Assembly: GCA_024233215.1 (NCBI GenBank)
Contig: JACKPW010000016.1
Span: 1-64,000, forward strand
From: Verrucomicrobiales bacterium
GTDB taxonomy: Bacteria > Verrucomicrobiota > Verrucomicrobiia > Limisphaerales > J093
Length of the DNA: 64,000 nucleotides
Direction: 5' to 3'
Below, piece after piece: positions 40,435 to 48,559 of the stretch; positions within the stretch are counted from its first letter, which is position 1; the number at the start of each line of letters is the position of its first letter. A program made the translations under genes and the position numbers. The notes beneath the pieces were generated by a model, which was not told where the DNA came from, did not search any database, and saw only the letters and a list, made by a program, of their open reading frames with translations.

Positions 40435-42303
40435 ATGAAACCCAGCTACGACGCGAACTGGCAGGAGAAATACCGATCTTCCATCGTCACGGCCGACGAG
40501 GCTGCCAAACGCATTCGTCCCGGCCAGCGCATCTTCATCGGCACGGGTTGCGCCGAACCCCTGCAACTGGTGCGGGCGCTCACGAAACGGGCCACGGAAC
40601 TGCCGGACACCGAGATCGTCCATCTCCTCACCTTCGGGGACGCCCCCTACGCCCACAAGGAGATGGCCCAGTACTTCCGCACGAACAGCTTCTTCATCTC
40701 GGAGAACGTGCGCAACATCATCCAGGAAGGCCTGGGCGACTACACCCCAATCCATCTGTCCGATCTGCCCCGGTTGTTCGATTCGGGCGAGCTGCCGCTC
40801 GACGTGGCCCTCATCCAGGTGACCCCTCCCGACGCCAAGGGCATGTGCAGTCTGGGGGTGTCGGTCGATGTCGTGCGCACGGCCGCGGAAAACGCCTCGC
40901 TGGTCATCGCCCAGGTCAATCCCAACATGCCCTGGACCCACGGCGACTCGCTGTTGCATGTCTACGACATGGACCTCCTGGTGCCGGTGGACGACGCGCT
41001 CATCGAGGTTCCGCCGATGGAACTGGCGGAGGAGACCCAGCAAATCGCCGAGAACATTGCCTCCCTCATCGAGGACGGCAGTACCATCGAGGTCGGCATC
41101 GGCCGCATCCCGCAGGCGCTGCTGGGCTTCCTCAAGGACAAGAAGGACATCGGCATCCACACCGAGATGATCTCGGACCGCATCGTGGAGCTCGTGGAAT
41201 GCGGCGCGGTGACCGGCCAACGCAAGACCACTGATCACGGCAAGATTGTGACCAGCTTCTGCCTGGGTACCCGGCGCCTTTACGATTACATCGACGACAA
41301 CCCGATCTTCGCCTTCCGGCCCACCGAGTATGTCAACGACCCCTATGTCATCCGCCAGCAACACAAGATGGTGGCGGTCAACGTGGCCCTGGAAATCGAC
41401 CTGACCGGCCAGGTGTGTGCCGACTCACTCGGCTCGAAGTTCTTCTCCGGCGTGGGCGGCCAGGTGGATTTCAACCGGGGCGCTGCGAAGGCCCACCGGG
41501 GCAAGGCCATCATTGCGATCCCCTCCACCGCCAAGGGCGGGACCATCTCCCGCATCACCACCCGGCTGAGTCCCGGGGCCGGGGTGGTCACCACCCGGGC
41601 GGGTGTGCACTACGTGGTGACGGAATACGGGGCCGCCTATCTGCACGGCAAGAGCATTCAGGAACGCGCCCTTGCGTTGATCTCCGTGGCCCATCCCAAG
41701 TTCCGCGCCCAGCTCCTGCGGGAAGCGATCGAGGCCAAATACCTCTCCGCCAGCATGGCCGACATGGAGGGCAAGATTCAGGTCGGGCCGAAGGAACTGC
41801 GCACCACCTATGTGACCCAGGAGGGCACCCAGATCAATTTCCGACCCATCCATCCCACCGACGAGCCGCGCATGCGCGACCTCTTCTACAAGCTCAGCCA
41901 GCAGACCATCTACTACCGGTTCATGAGCTTCACGAAGATCATCCCGCGCAAGCAGATTCAGGACTTCGTCTACATCGATCACCGCAACGACGTGACCATC
42001 GTCGGCACCCTGCGGGAGGCCTACGGCGAGGATGTGGTGGCGGTGGGCAGTTATTACCTCGATCCCAAGGCCAACCTTGCGGAGGTGGCGTTCGTGGTGA
42101 GCGACCAGTTGCAGAACCGCGGCGTGGGGACGTTTCTGCTGCAATACCTCATCCGCATCGCACGTCGCCATGGCATCCGCGGTTTCACCGCCGAGGTCCT
42201 GACCGAGAACAAGGCCATGCAGGCGGTGTTCAACAAGTCCAACTGCCGCCTCCACACGGAATCCTCCGGCAACGTGGTCAGCTACCGCATGGACTTTGAG
42301 TAA
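40435..42303 (+). CDS. acetyl-CoA hydrolase/CoA-transferase fused to a GNAT domain
   Basis: About 622 residues. Residues 1 to about 440 are a family I CoA-transferase of the acetyl-CoA hydrolase/4-hydroxybutyrate type: GQRIFIGTGCAEPLQLVRAL, IEVGIGRIPQALLGFLKD, DDNPIFAFRPTEYVND and GGQVDFNRGAAKAHRGKAII are typical. Residues about 460-620 form a GNAT domain: INFRPIHPTDEPRMRDLF opens it and VSDQLQNRGVGTFLLQYLIR is the acetyl-CoA loop. The gene starts 13 bp after the synthetase, so the two form an operon. The fusion places acyl-CoA handling and acetyl transfer in one chain. The reaction in vivo (acetate activation, acylation or transfer) is not certain. Confidence 0.88.
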   Translation: MKPSYDANWQEKYRSSIVTADEAAKRIRPGQRIFIGTGCAEPLQLVRALTKRATELPDTEIVHLLTFGDAPYAHKEMAQYFRTNSFFISENVRNIIQEGLGDYTPIHLSDLPRLFDSGELPLDVALIQVTPPDAKGMCSLGVSVDVVRTAAENASLVIAQVNPNMPWTHGDSLLHVYDMDLLVPVDDALIEVPPMELAEETQQIAENIASLIEDGSTIEVGIGRIPQALLGFLKDKKDIGIHTEMISDRIVELVECGAVTGQRKTTDHGKIVTSFCLGTRRLYDYIDDNPIFAFRPTEYVNDPYVIRQQHKMVAVNVALEIDLTGQVCADSLGSKFFSGVGGQVDFNRGAAKAHRGKAIIAIPSTAKGGTISRITTRLSPGAGVVTTRAGVHYVVTEYGAAYLHGKSIQERALALISVAHPKFRAQLLREAIEAKYLSASMADMEGKIQVGPKELRTTYVTQEGTQINFRPIHPTDEPRMRDLFYKLSQQTIYYRFMSFTKIIPRKQIQDFVYIDHRNDVTIVGTLREAYGEDVVAVGSYYLDPKANLAEVAFVVSDQLQNRGVGTFLLQYLIRIARRHGIRGFTAEVLTENKAMQAVFNKSNCRLHTESSGNVVSYRMDFE

Positions 42304-42320
42304 CTCGGCCGGGCAGCGGG

Positions 42321-42347
42321 CAAATCCGAAATCCGAAGCCCGAAATC
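42321..42347. repeat. AATCCGAA-type short tandem repeat
   Basis: CAAATCCGAAATCCGAAGCC and a further CGAAATC form a run of the degenerate unit ATCCGAA. The same run recurs at 47,761, 48,134, 49,541 and 49,968-50,000, always in spacers beside the palindromic repeat element. It is a family of dispersed intergenic repeats of unknown role. Confidence 0.7.
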
Positions 42348-42350
42348 CCC

Positions 42351-42488
42351 GTAGCGGCGAACTGGCGTTCGCCGGACCGTCGTAATCACCCTGTCATTCC
42401 AGCCGGCGAACTGGTGTTCGCCGAGCTTCTGCTGGCTCAACCTGTTGGTAGCACGGCGAGCTTCCGGCGACCACCAGTTCGCCGCTAC
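42351..42488. repeat. palindromic intergenic repeat element, copy A
   Basis: The left arm (42351-42374, starting GTAGCGGCGAACTGG) and the right arm (42465-42488, ending CCAGTTCGCCGCTAC) are inverted copies. A second left-arm-like unit lies at 42403-42423. Other copies are at 48151-48239 (complete) and at 47777 and 49558 (left arm only). No transposase is nearby. It resembles REP/BIME-type or MITE-like elements. Confidence 0.8.
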
Positions 42489-42658
42489 GGCGTGGGGAAT
42501 CCCAACGGGACTCCGTTCCAAAGCCCAGGTTGCCCCGTGCGTGCGCGCGGGAGCATCTCCTGGGTTCCCGTCCCGCCCGCTGCCCCGGGTTTCCTACGCG
42601 CCTTTCCGATGCTCGAAAAACTCCACATGAATACCATAAGATTGACACAATTCCGGAC

Positions 42659-42687
42659 TTGACATCGGACTGGGGGTGGGATTAGAG
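42659..42687 (+). promoter_or_regulatory. possible promoter of the HAF/beta-helix gene
   Basis: A perfect TTGACA at 42659-42664 is followed about 17 bases later by a poor -10 (TTAGAG). A second TTGACA lies at 42642-42647. The transcript would start about 25-30 bases before the ATG at 42722. Only the -35 box is convincing. Confidence 0.3.
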
Positions 42688-42721
42688 AGGCTCCAATCAG
42701 CGTCGCCTCAAGAGGACCTTT

Positions 42722-42810
42722 ATGAATCCTGACGTGTTTCCGCCGAGCCCTTCCGCCGAGCCCTTTGGACGGGGCTGATCATTACCGGCCTCCAGATCGC
42801 AAGCGGGACC
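42722..42810 (+). other. out-of-frame leader: RBS, ATG and signal peptide of the HAF protein
   Basis: AGAGGA (42711-42716) is well spaced from the ATG at 42722, which opens MNPDVFPPSPSAEP but stops at TGA 42776. The downstream 1319-codon frame, read upstream of its first TTG, encodes FRRALWTGLIITGLQIASG then TLRAADW, a typical signal peptide, but has no start codon before an in-frame stop at 42730. A 1-base (mod 3) insertion between them would join the two into one signal peptide. A 13-bp tandem duplication lies exactly at the junction. Confidence 0.65.
42740..42765 (+). repeat. 13-bp perfect tandem duplication inside the leader
   Basis: CCGCCGAGCCCTT is present twice without a gap. Two copies leave the upstream ATG out of frame with the large ORF; three copies would restore the frame (+13 is +1 modulo 3). 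This makes it a candidate slip-strand switch, though a single-base error or mutation would have the same effect. Confidence 0.85.
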
Positions 42811-45800
42811 TTGCGTGCGGCTGATTGGTACTTTGCCCAGTCAAACCCGAACTACGACCCCGGCGCCGACAACTCCATCAACAACCCGCAGCCGTTCACT
42901 GTCAATGCTGCCAACACTTTCATTGCCGCCAATACTGAGGCAAACCTGTACCTGGAATCCGGGGCGAACGCCTACACGATTTCCACTTGGAGCCTGCCTG
43001 GGGGTCTGCCGACCACCCAAATCGTGCGGCTCTACGGCATCAGCGCCCCCGGTGACGACCCTTCAGCCCGTCCGGTATTCCGCAGCGTGGTGACCAGCGG
43101 TGGCTTGCCAAGCCAGTACGGCGCCTCGGCGCAAAGCACTTGGTTGCTGAATTTCAATCAGCCCGTCGGGCGTCTCGAAGTGCATGACTTGATCATCGAC
43201 GGGAACTGGCCAACTTGGGCGGCCGCCGCGACGGCAGCCAGTCCGACTTGGTTCCACGGCCTCGCCGTCAACGCCTTGCAAGGCAGGGCGACCACTGGCT
43301 TGATCAGGAATGTTCGCATCAAGAACTGTGGCGCCCACGGCCAGGTCCCGGGGCACTTCGCACTCGAGTCCGGCATCGAGGCCTTTCCCCTCTTCCTCCA
43401 TGCGACCGACTACAGCTACGGGATCGGACCGAATGGCGAGACCTTGGAAACCGCGTGGGTTGTCGAAGACTGCGAGATCAGCGACTTCTACAGTCTGCAC
43501 GGCGGGTACGCGTCGCTCATCATGGCAATGACAGAGAACCCTCACCCTGAAATCGACCCAGACGACTATCCGGACCACCGCCCCTTCGAGGTCCGCCGTT
43601 GTCAGATTCGGGGCAACCGCCACACAATTGCCTTCGGTTCATCGAACTCCGCCGGGGTGAGCTACCATGACAATGTCGTTCTGTGCGCAGGCATCGGGAT
43701 GAACCACGATACCGCCAATGAAGTCCCGTTGCGGAACATGGACCTGAACAACAACGTCTTTCTGGACGTCGACCGCCTGGCCAATGTCGGGGGGCCGCTT
43801 TGGGGCATCGGCTCGTCGGGAAAGTGGCAGTTCCGCAACTACCATTTCGAGGGCAACGCCATCCGCTTGCGGGGCGTCCCCTTGAAGCAGGACTATCGCT
43901 CCTACGAGTGGATCACGAACACCATCGGCTCGTTTACTGCGATCATGCCGGTAACCGATCCCACGCTGGCACTCGGCCGATTCGAAACCGGCTACTCCGC
44001 CGGCCTCCAACTGGCCGGGGCCGGCCCCGTGACGTTCGTTGACAACCGTTTCACCACCCGGCCGATGGCGGACTTCTACGAGCCGGATCCCGGGAACGGA
44101 ACCGTGAGCACCGCCCGCTGGACCCCTGTGTTCCGGCCTGGCAAGGACCCGGAAACGCATCGGGTCTGCCACCAATCCGGCGCGGTTGACCCCCAAAGCG
44201 GCAACACCCGATCCGCCACCGCCATGGACTTCACCGCGTTGGCCGGGATCACTGGCACGAACCTGGTCAGTGACGGTGCCGGCCAACTCATTGCCACCAA
44301 TGCTCTTCCTGGAGGCTTCACCCCCGGCGGCTGGCCGGGAAGAGTGCTCATGGGTTTGTCGGGGGATGAATTGGACCGCATCTACGAGGTGCAGGTGAGC
44401 TGCCCGGTGGTCACCAGCAACACGGTCACCGTGCACGCCCGGCTGGTCTATCACCCCACCCAAAGCAGCGGCCTCACGCAGACCGGCAATGCTCATCCCA
44501 CGCCGTTCGCGGACAACAGTCTTCATCTCCTCGTCACCGACGGTCCCAATGAGGGCGAGTACAACAACGCGCCGGCCTGGACCAACAATGTCGCCACCTT
44601 GACCTACCCCGCTGATGTCGCTCAGGGCGGCCTGGTACCCGGGCGGGATCGAATCGTGGTCTACGTCGATCAGGGAGACGGCTTCACTCCCGACGCCACC
44701 GCCTGGGCCGGGACGGAGATCCAGTTGGGCACCACCGTCCGTTTCGGACGCGCCCCGGACGTGGCCGATGACCGGCGGTTGAACAGCGGCACCCTCCGTT
44801 TGCTCAGCAGCGCCAGCACCAATGTCATCGTCCACGTGCACCCGGCCACCTCAGGGGTCACCCGCCCGGCCACCCTCGGGCAGGACTACGATCTCAAGGA
44901 CGAGTTGGGCATAAACATGAACACCCTGCCCGGTGGTGACTGGGCATTGACCGTCCCACCCGGCAGCACCGGGGCGAGCTTCAAGGTCGTGCCCCGGGAC
45001 GACAGCAGCCGGCACGTGGCGGAGTACGAGGCGGCGTGGTTCCAGATTGTCCCTGACTCGGCCTACGCCATCGCCCCGCCGGAACCTGAAACCACCGCCA
45101 TCGAGGACGGGAGCGTGGCGGTCACCCTCTGGGACGGGGCGAAGTACCGGATCAAGCCGCTGGACGACTCCCATTACTTCACGTGCGAAGGGATGAACTC
45201 CGCCTCAACCGGCGAGGACGGCGGCTTGGAGCAGGAGAGTCTCGTGTCCACCATCACCCTGGAAGAGACGGTCGAACTGCTGGCGGAAGTTGCGGCGGGT
45301 ATCCGACCGGCCACCGATCCCACGCTCCAGGCCCTGGCCCTGGCCGGCCTGCTGCCCGAGGAAACCGTCCGGCAACTGGGCATTCTGCCCTCGGACCCCG
45401 AGGACATTCCGGCCCCCCCGCGGGAGCCGATGCTCACCCGGATTCGCGGCACCGGTCTGGAGGAAGCCCTCGCGGCGGAATGGCTGGAACTTGAGGCCCT
45501 CGGAATGAACCCCACGACTCGCAGCGAGAATGGGGTCCCGACCGTAACCGTCCCGGTTTCCGGTGAGGCGGGGTTGGAGTCCAGCCCGGTCTATTCTCTG
45601 CAAGCCTTGTGGCTGCTCGCGTTCGGGATCAATCAGCAGGACCAGGCAGGAGATTCGAGGGTGGCCGGCTACAGCTACTTCTATGACAGCTACTATGGCT
45701 GCCTGCCCAAGAAGTTCGAGCTGGGCGGCTACTGGGTAAACCCCGACGAACTCGACGACATGACCGAGGTCAACGATCCTGCGTATGGCTATGCGGAGAT

Positions 45801-46770
45801 GGTTGCCGTGGCCAACGATGGGGTCTGTGTGGGGACCCAGTATTCGGGATCCTATTATCGACCGGTGCGGAACGAAGCAGGAGTCAACACCTGGCTGCCG
45901 GACCTGGGCTATGGCGGCGAGGCGTTGAGCATCGGGCCGGGTGACGATCGAATCGCGGGTTGGTGTCGGGAGTATGCCGGCGGGGCGGGCTACTACCGCG
46001 CCATGCGCTGGGACCAGTCGGGAGCCTCCTGGAGCAGCAATCGCCTCGGCGATTTCAATGGCAATACCTCACCCGGGAGCACGATTAACGCCTACGCCTT
46101 CGGGATCAATGGCAGTGGGGTCACGGTGGGGAAATGCCAGACGAACGACGTTGGGAACCTCGTCTACCGGGCGTTTCGCACCGGGGCCGGCAGCCCCATC
46201 AACTCCACCGCCGGGCTCGAAGTGATCGCTCCGCCCGACGGAGCACCGACGAACACCTCCGATTTCGTCTCGACGGCGAATGCGATCAGCGCAGCGGGAC
46301 ACGCAGTGGGGTCCAGCACGACGTACTACAAGCGAAGTAGCACCTATCAGAAGGAAACCCGGGCCACCATTTGGTGGGCCGGCCAAACCACGGCGCGCGA
46401 CCTCCGGACCATGCACCTGCTTCTGGTGGGGGATCAGTCGCCGGGACGGAGTGAGGCACTGGCCGTTGCCAACAATCCCGCGGGAGTGACAGTAGTGGGT
46501 ACCGCCTGGATTACGCCTACTGGGTACAGCCGGGCCTTCAAAATGGACATTGCGTTCAGCTCGGGAAACCACGACTGGGCCGCCACAAGTGCGAAGATGC
46601 TGGATCTAAACGATCCCCAACTAAGCTGGTGTGACCAGGCCGGGGTGACGCTGAGCAGCGCGGAGGCGGTGAACGATGCCGGGATCATCGTCGCCAACGG
46701 TTACCGGGCCTCAGCCCCCACCTACCCATGTGGATTCGTACTGGAGCCGCAAGCAGTGGCCCCCGAATAG
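42811..46770 (+). CDS. large secreted beta-helix/HAF-repeat protein
   Basis: The open frame from TTG 42811 codes for 1319 residues; the true start is probably ATG 42722, upstream of a frameshift. Residues about 20-430 are rich in short strands with Asn and Gly (GLIRNVRIKNCG, MDLNNNVFLDVD), as in parallel beta-helix proteins. A Calx-beta-like domain lies at about 640-770. A helical stretch (about 800-850) and a C-terminal part with HAF-type repeats (YAFGINGSGVTVGKCQ, ALAVANNPAGVTVVGTAW, AEAVNDAGIIVANGY) follow. It is likely a cell-surface or extracellular carbohydrate-binding protein. No PEP-CTERM is present; the protein ends FVLEPQAVAPE. Confidence 0.72.
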   Translation: MRAADWYFAQSNPNYDPGADNSINNPQPFTVNAANTFIAANTEANLYLESGANAYTISTWSLPGGLPTTQIVRLYGISAPGDDPSARPVFRSVVTSGGLPSQYGASAQSTWLLNFNQPVGRLEVHDLIIDGNWPTWAAAATAASPTWFHGLAVNALQGRATTGLIRNVRIKNCGAHGQVPGHFALESGIEAFPLFLHATDYSYGIGPNGETLETAWVVEDCEISDFYSLHGGYASLIMAMTENPHPEIDPDDYPDHRPFEVRRCQIRGNRHTIAFGSSNSAGVSYHDNVVLCAGIGMNHDTANEVPLRNMDLNNNVFLDVDRLANVGGPLWGIGSSGKWQFRNYHFEGNAIRLRGVPLKQDYRSYEWITNTIGSFTAIMPVTDPTLALGRFETGYSAGLQLAGAGPVTFVDNRFTTRPMADFYEPDPGNGTVSTARWTPVFRPGKDPETHRVCHQSGAVDPQSGNTRSATAMDFTALAGITGTNLVSDGAGQLIATNALPGGFTPGGWPGRVLMGLSGDELDRIYEVQVSCPVVTSNTVTVHARLVYHPTQSSGLTQTGNAHPTPFADNSLHLLVTDGPNEGEYNNAPAWTNNVATLTYPADVAQGGLVPGRDRIVVYVDQGDGFTPDATAWAGTEIQLGTTVRFGRAPDVADDRRLNSGTLRLLSSASTNVIVHVHPATSGVTRPATLGQDYDLKDELGINMNTLPGGDWALTVPPGSTGASFKVVPRDDSSRHVAEYEAAWFQIVPDSAYAIAPPEPETTAIEDGSVAVTLWDGAKYRIKPLDDSHYFTCEGMNSASTGEDGGLEQESLVSTITLEETVELLAEVAAGIRPATDPTLQALALAGLLPEETVRQLGILPSDPEDIPAPPREPMLTRIRGTGLEEALAAEWLELEALGMNPTTRSENGVPTVTVPVSGEAGLESSPVYSLQALWLLAFGINQQDQAGDSRVAGYSYFYDSYYGCLPKKFELGGYWVNPDELDDMTEVNDPAYGYAEMVAVANDGVCVGTQYSGSYYRPVRNEAGVNTWLPDLGYGGEALSIGPGDDRIAGWCREYAGGAGYYRAMRWDQSGASWSSNRLGDFNGNTSPGSTINAYAFGINGSGVTVGKCQTNDVGNLVYRAFRTGAGSPINSTAGLEVIAPPDGAPTNTSDFVSTANAISAAGHAVGSSTTYYKRSSTYQKETRATIWWAGQTTARDLRTMHLLLVGDQSPGRSEALAVANNPAGVTVVGTAWITPTGYSRAFKMDIAFSSGNHDWAATSAKMLDLNDPQLSWCDQAGVTLSSAEAVNDAGIIVANGYRASAPTYPCGFVLEPQAVAPE

Positions 46771-46805
46771 CACGCCGGGAAACTCGATCTGGAAGAGGAG
46801 CCAAA

Positions 46806-47747
46806 ATGACGACTGAACCTCTTGTTCAACGACGGGGCGCTGTGGCGCTGGGCGGAATGCTGTTGCTGTCGGGCCAGTTGCTTGCCCAGCCGTGTGTTCT
46901 CTGGCCCGATGGGTGTTTCGTGCTCACCGAGCACAGTTGTCTCGCGGAGACCAACTGGGTTGAGGCGGTGGACTTGGATGGCGACGAGGTGCCGGACCTC
47001 TGGCGGCGCCGGATGAACGTGGAGATGCGATGTTCTCTGGAGGGAGAGTGGGTGCTGCAACGGGACCAGATCGAGGCGTTCTATCCCGAGCCTCATGTTG
47101 AGGTCTGGGTGGAGTACGCCTCCCCGTTTCACATCGCCTTTGGGGTGGCCCCGGGCGCCCTGATTGGTGATCCGGTACTACTTGAGTGTGCTGTCCCCAT
47201 GTGGCTCTGCCGGGCCTGGTCCTCCGACTACCCCCCAGCCCAGCCCTATCTCGAGGCCGAAGGGTTGGGAATCCTCCACCGAGTGACCGATTGCTACCCC
47301 AACTCGTGCTTCTCAGCGGTTTCCATCGGAGTGCTCGGTACGGCGACACTTGGGCCTGGGGACGTTCGGGAAGTCCTGGTGGGCTTGCGCCTGAGGCAGG
47401 AGGAGGCCTGGCATTTGGGCTGGGCGCGACTGCAGTTCCGGCAGCCGTGGCCGGAACTGCGTCCACCCTATACGGAGATGGGCGGTGTCAGCCTAGTGGA
47501 CCACGCCATCCACCCGATCCCGGAAACACCCATCGTCGCGGGTGAGCCACCCCGGCCCACGCTAGAAGCCCGGATCGAGAAGGACGAAGTCATCCTGAGT
47601 TGGCATGCCGCGTGGACGGGCTACGTGCTGGAACGTTCGCCTGCGGTCACCGGTGGGGCGTGGGAACCGGTCCCCGGCGTCGAGAACAACAGCGTCCGCG
47701 TCTCCAAAGCCGGGCCGCCGGCGTTCTTCCGGCTGAAGCAGGAGTAG
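46806..47747 (+). CDS. small secreted protein with C-terminal FFRL module, copy 1
   Basis: About 313 residues. GAGGAG is 6 bases before the ATG at 46806. A signal peptide (GAVALGGMLLLSGQLLAQPC) is followed by VEAVDLDGDEVPDLWRRR, a DxDGD calcium-loop-like motif, then a beta domain with EAFYPEPHVEVWVEYA. The C-terminal about 65 residues, ARIEKDEVILSWHAAW then GYVLERSPAVTGGAWEPVPG and AFFRLKQE, form a module seen at the end of other secreted proteins here. It has about ten cysteines. Function unknown. It follows the HAF giant by 35 bp and has a paralogue at 48,560. Confidence 0.75.
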   Translation: MTTEPLVQRRGAVALGGMLLLSGQLLAQPCVLWPDGCFVLTEHSCLAETNWVEAVDLDGDEVPDLWRRRMNVEMRCSLEGEWVLQRDQIEAFYPEPHVEVWVEYASPFHIAFGVAPGALIGDPVLLECAVPMWLCRAWSSDYPPAQPYLEAEGLGILHRVTDCYPNSCFSAVSIGVLGTATLGPGDVREVLVGLRLRQEEAWHLGWARLQFRQPWPELRPPYTEMGGVSLVDHAIHPIPETPIVAGEPPRPTLEARIEKDEVILSWHAAWTGYVLERSPAVTGGAWEPVPGVENNSVRVSKAGPPAFFRLKQE

Positions 47748-47776
47748 CAGGGGCAATTCCCAAATCCGAAATCCCC

Positions 47777-47800
47777 GTAGCGGCGAACTGGCGTTCGCCG
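47777..47800. repeat. solo arm of the palindromic repeat element
   Basis: One arm (starting GTAGCGGCGAACTGG) of the element described at 42351, without a right arm nearby. It lies inside the duplicated segment, so an identical copy occurs at 49558-49581. Confidence 0.75.
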
Positions 47801-47891
47801 AGCCTCTGACGGATCGAGGTTCAGGAAGCATGAACCTGAAAACCGCGGACCGACACGGATGCACGCATCCAGCCCTGTCTATGCGGAGCCC

Positions 47892-48041
47892 ACAGAAGGA
47901 AACGAAGGAAACGAAGGCGGGGCCGAAGCAACAACCCGCCATGGGAACCCGGGAATCGGCCATCGTTCCGTGGGATGTCGACGCCTCCGACACTGAGCCT
48001 CGGAGGACCTGTCTCTCTTCGTTTCCTTCGTTGCCTTCTGT
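47892..48041. repeat. long-armed inverted repeat in the spacer
   Basis: The 25-base arms at 47892-47916 (ACAGAAGGAAACGAAGGAAA...) and 48017-48041 (CTTCGTTTCCTTCGTTGCCT...) are inverted copies with one mismatch, 100 bp apart. Each arm is itself built of the purine unit GGAAACGAA. No ORF or transposase lies between. The identical copy is at 49673-49822. Confidence 0.75.
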
Positions 48042-48068
48042 AGGAAGTTCCCGGCTTGGGGGAAATCC

Positions 48069-48116
48069 GAATTCTGAATGTCGAACACCGAACACCGAAT
48101 GCTCAATGCTCAATGC
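48069..48116. repeat. GAACACCGAA/TGCTCAA short repeats
   Basis: A stretch made of the units GAACACC-GAACACCGAA and TGCTCAATGCTCAATGC. It occurs again, extended by more units, at 49850-49919. Low-complexity spacer DNA with no coding potential that I trust. Confidence 0.65.
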
Positions 48117-48150
48117 TGATGGACGCGCCTCGGGCAAATCCGAAATCCCC

Positions 48151-48239
48151 GTAGCGGCGAACTGGTGTTCGCCGAACCCCCGGCGGGTCAATCCGTCGCG
48201 GACATGGCAGGGTTCCGGCGAACGCCAGTTCGCCGCTAC
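48151..48239. repeat. palindromic intergenic repeat element, copy C
   Basis: Complete element with left arm 48151-48174 (GTAGCGGCGAACTGGTG...) and right arm 48216-48239 (...GCCAGTTCGCCGCTAC) around a 41-bp centre. The arms match those at 42351-42488 with only a few changes. It sits directly before the 3' remnant of the HAF gene. Confidence 0.8.
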
Positions 48240-48283
48240 GCCGAGTAGAATCCCATCGCGGTTCCACTCCGACCCAGCTTGGG

Positions 48284-48523
48284 GACACATTTGTCATCGA
48301 CTTCGCTTCCGCCCGGGAGAAGCATCACCGGAAGATCATAAACGGCCGCATGTTGGACCTGAACCACCCTCAACTCAGTTGGACCGACCAGGCCGGCATC
48401 ACGCTCACCAGCGCGGAGGCGGTGAACGATGCGGGAGTCATCGTAGCCAACGGCTATTGGACCGCCCACCCCAGCGGGATGTGGGGCTTCGTGCTGGAGG
48501 CACAACCCGTAACAGCAGACTGA
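48284..48523 (+). pseudogene. 3' remnant of a second HAF/beta-helix gene
   Basis: In frame to the stop at 48523 the peptide reads DTFVIDFASAREKHHRKIIN then GRMLDLNHPQLSWTDQAG, SAEAVNDAGVIVANGYW and GFVLEAQPVTAD. It aligns end to end with the last about 80 residues of the 1319-residue protein (MLDLNDPQLSWCDQAG, SAEAVNDAGIIVANGYR, GFVLEPQAVAPE). No start codon or signal precedes it; the palindromic repeat element lies just upstream. It is the leftover of a duplicated gene, deleted from its 5' side. The downstream paralogue of the small secreted protein completes the cassette. Confidence 0.8.
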
Positions 48524-48559
48524 GTCCCAGGGAGGATCAGGCCCGTTCTAATTCGAGAG

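Larger units (their letters stand above)
47207..48116. repeat. 910-bp segment duplicated at 48988-49897
   Basis: By eye this segment is identical, base for base, to the one 1781 bp downstream. It starts inside the small secreted protein gene, crosses the stop codon and runs about 370 bp through the repeat-rich spacer. Outside the segment the two copies differ immediately. This points to recent gene conversion or unequal recombination between the paralogous cassettes. Confidence 0.85.

Noticed and set aside
42351..42488. CRISPR-like array from repeated GGCGAACTGG units
   Set aside because: The units are inverted, few, unevenly spaced and carry no regular spacers; similar single arms occur elsewhere. 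They are palindromic intergenic repeats.
42761..42778. Programmed -1 frameshift at CCCTTTGG in the HAF leader
   Set aside because: The codon phase does not match the X-XXY-YYZ slippery pattern and no downstream stem or upstream Shine-Dalgarno stimulator is evident. A length change of the 13-bp repeat or a base error is simpler.
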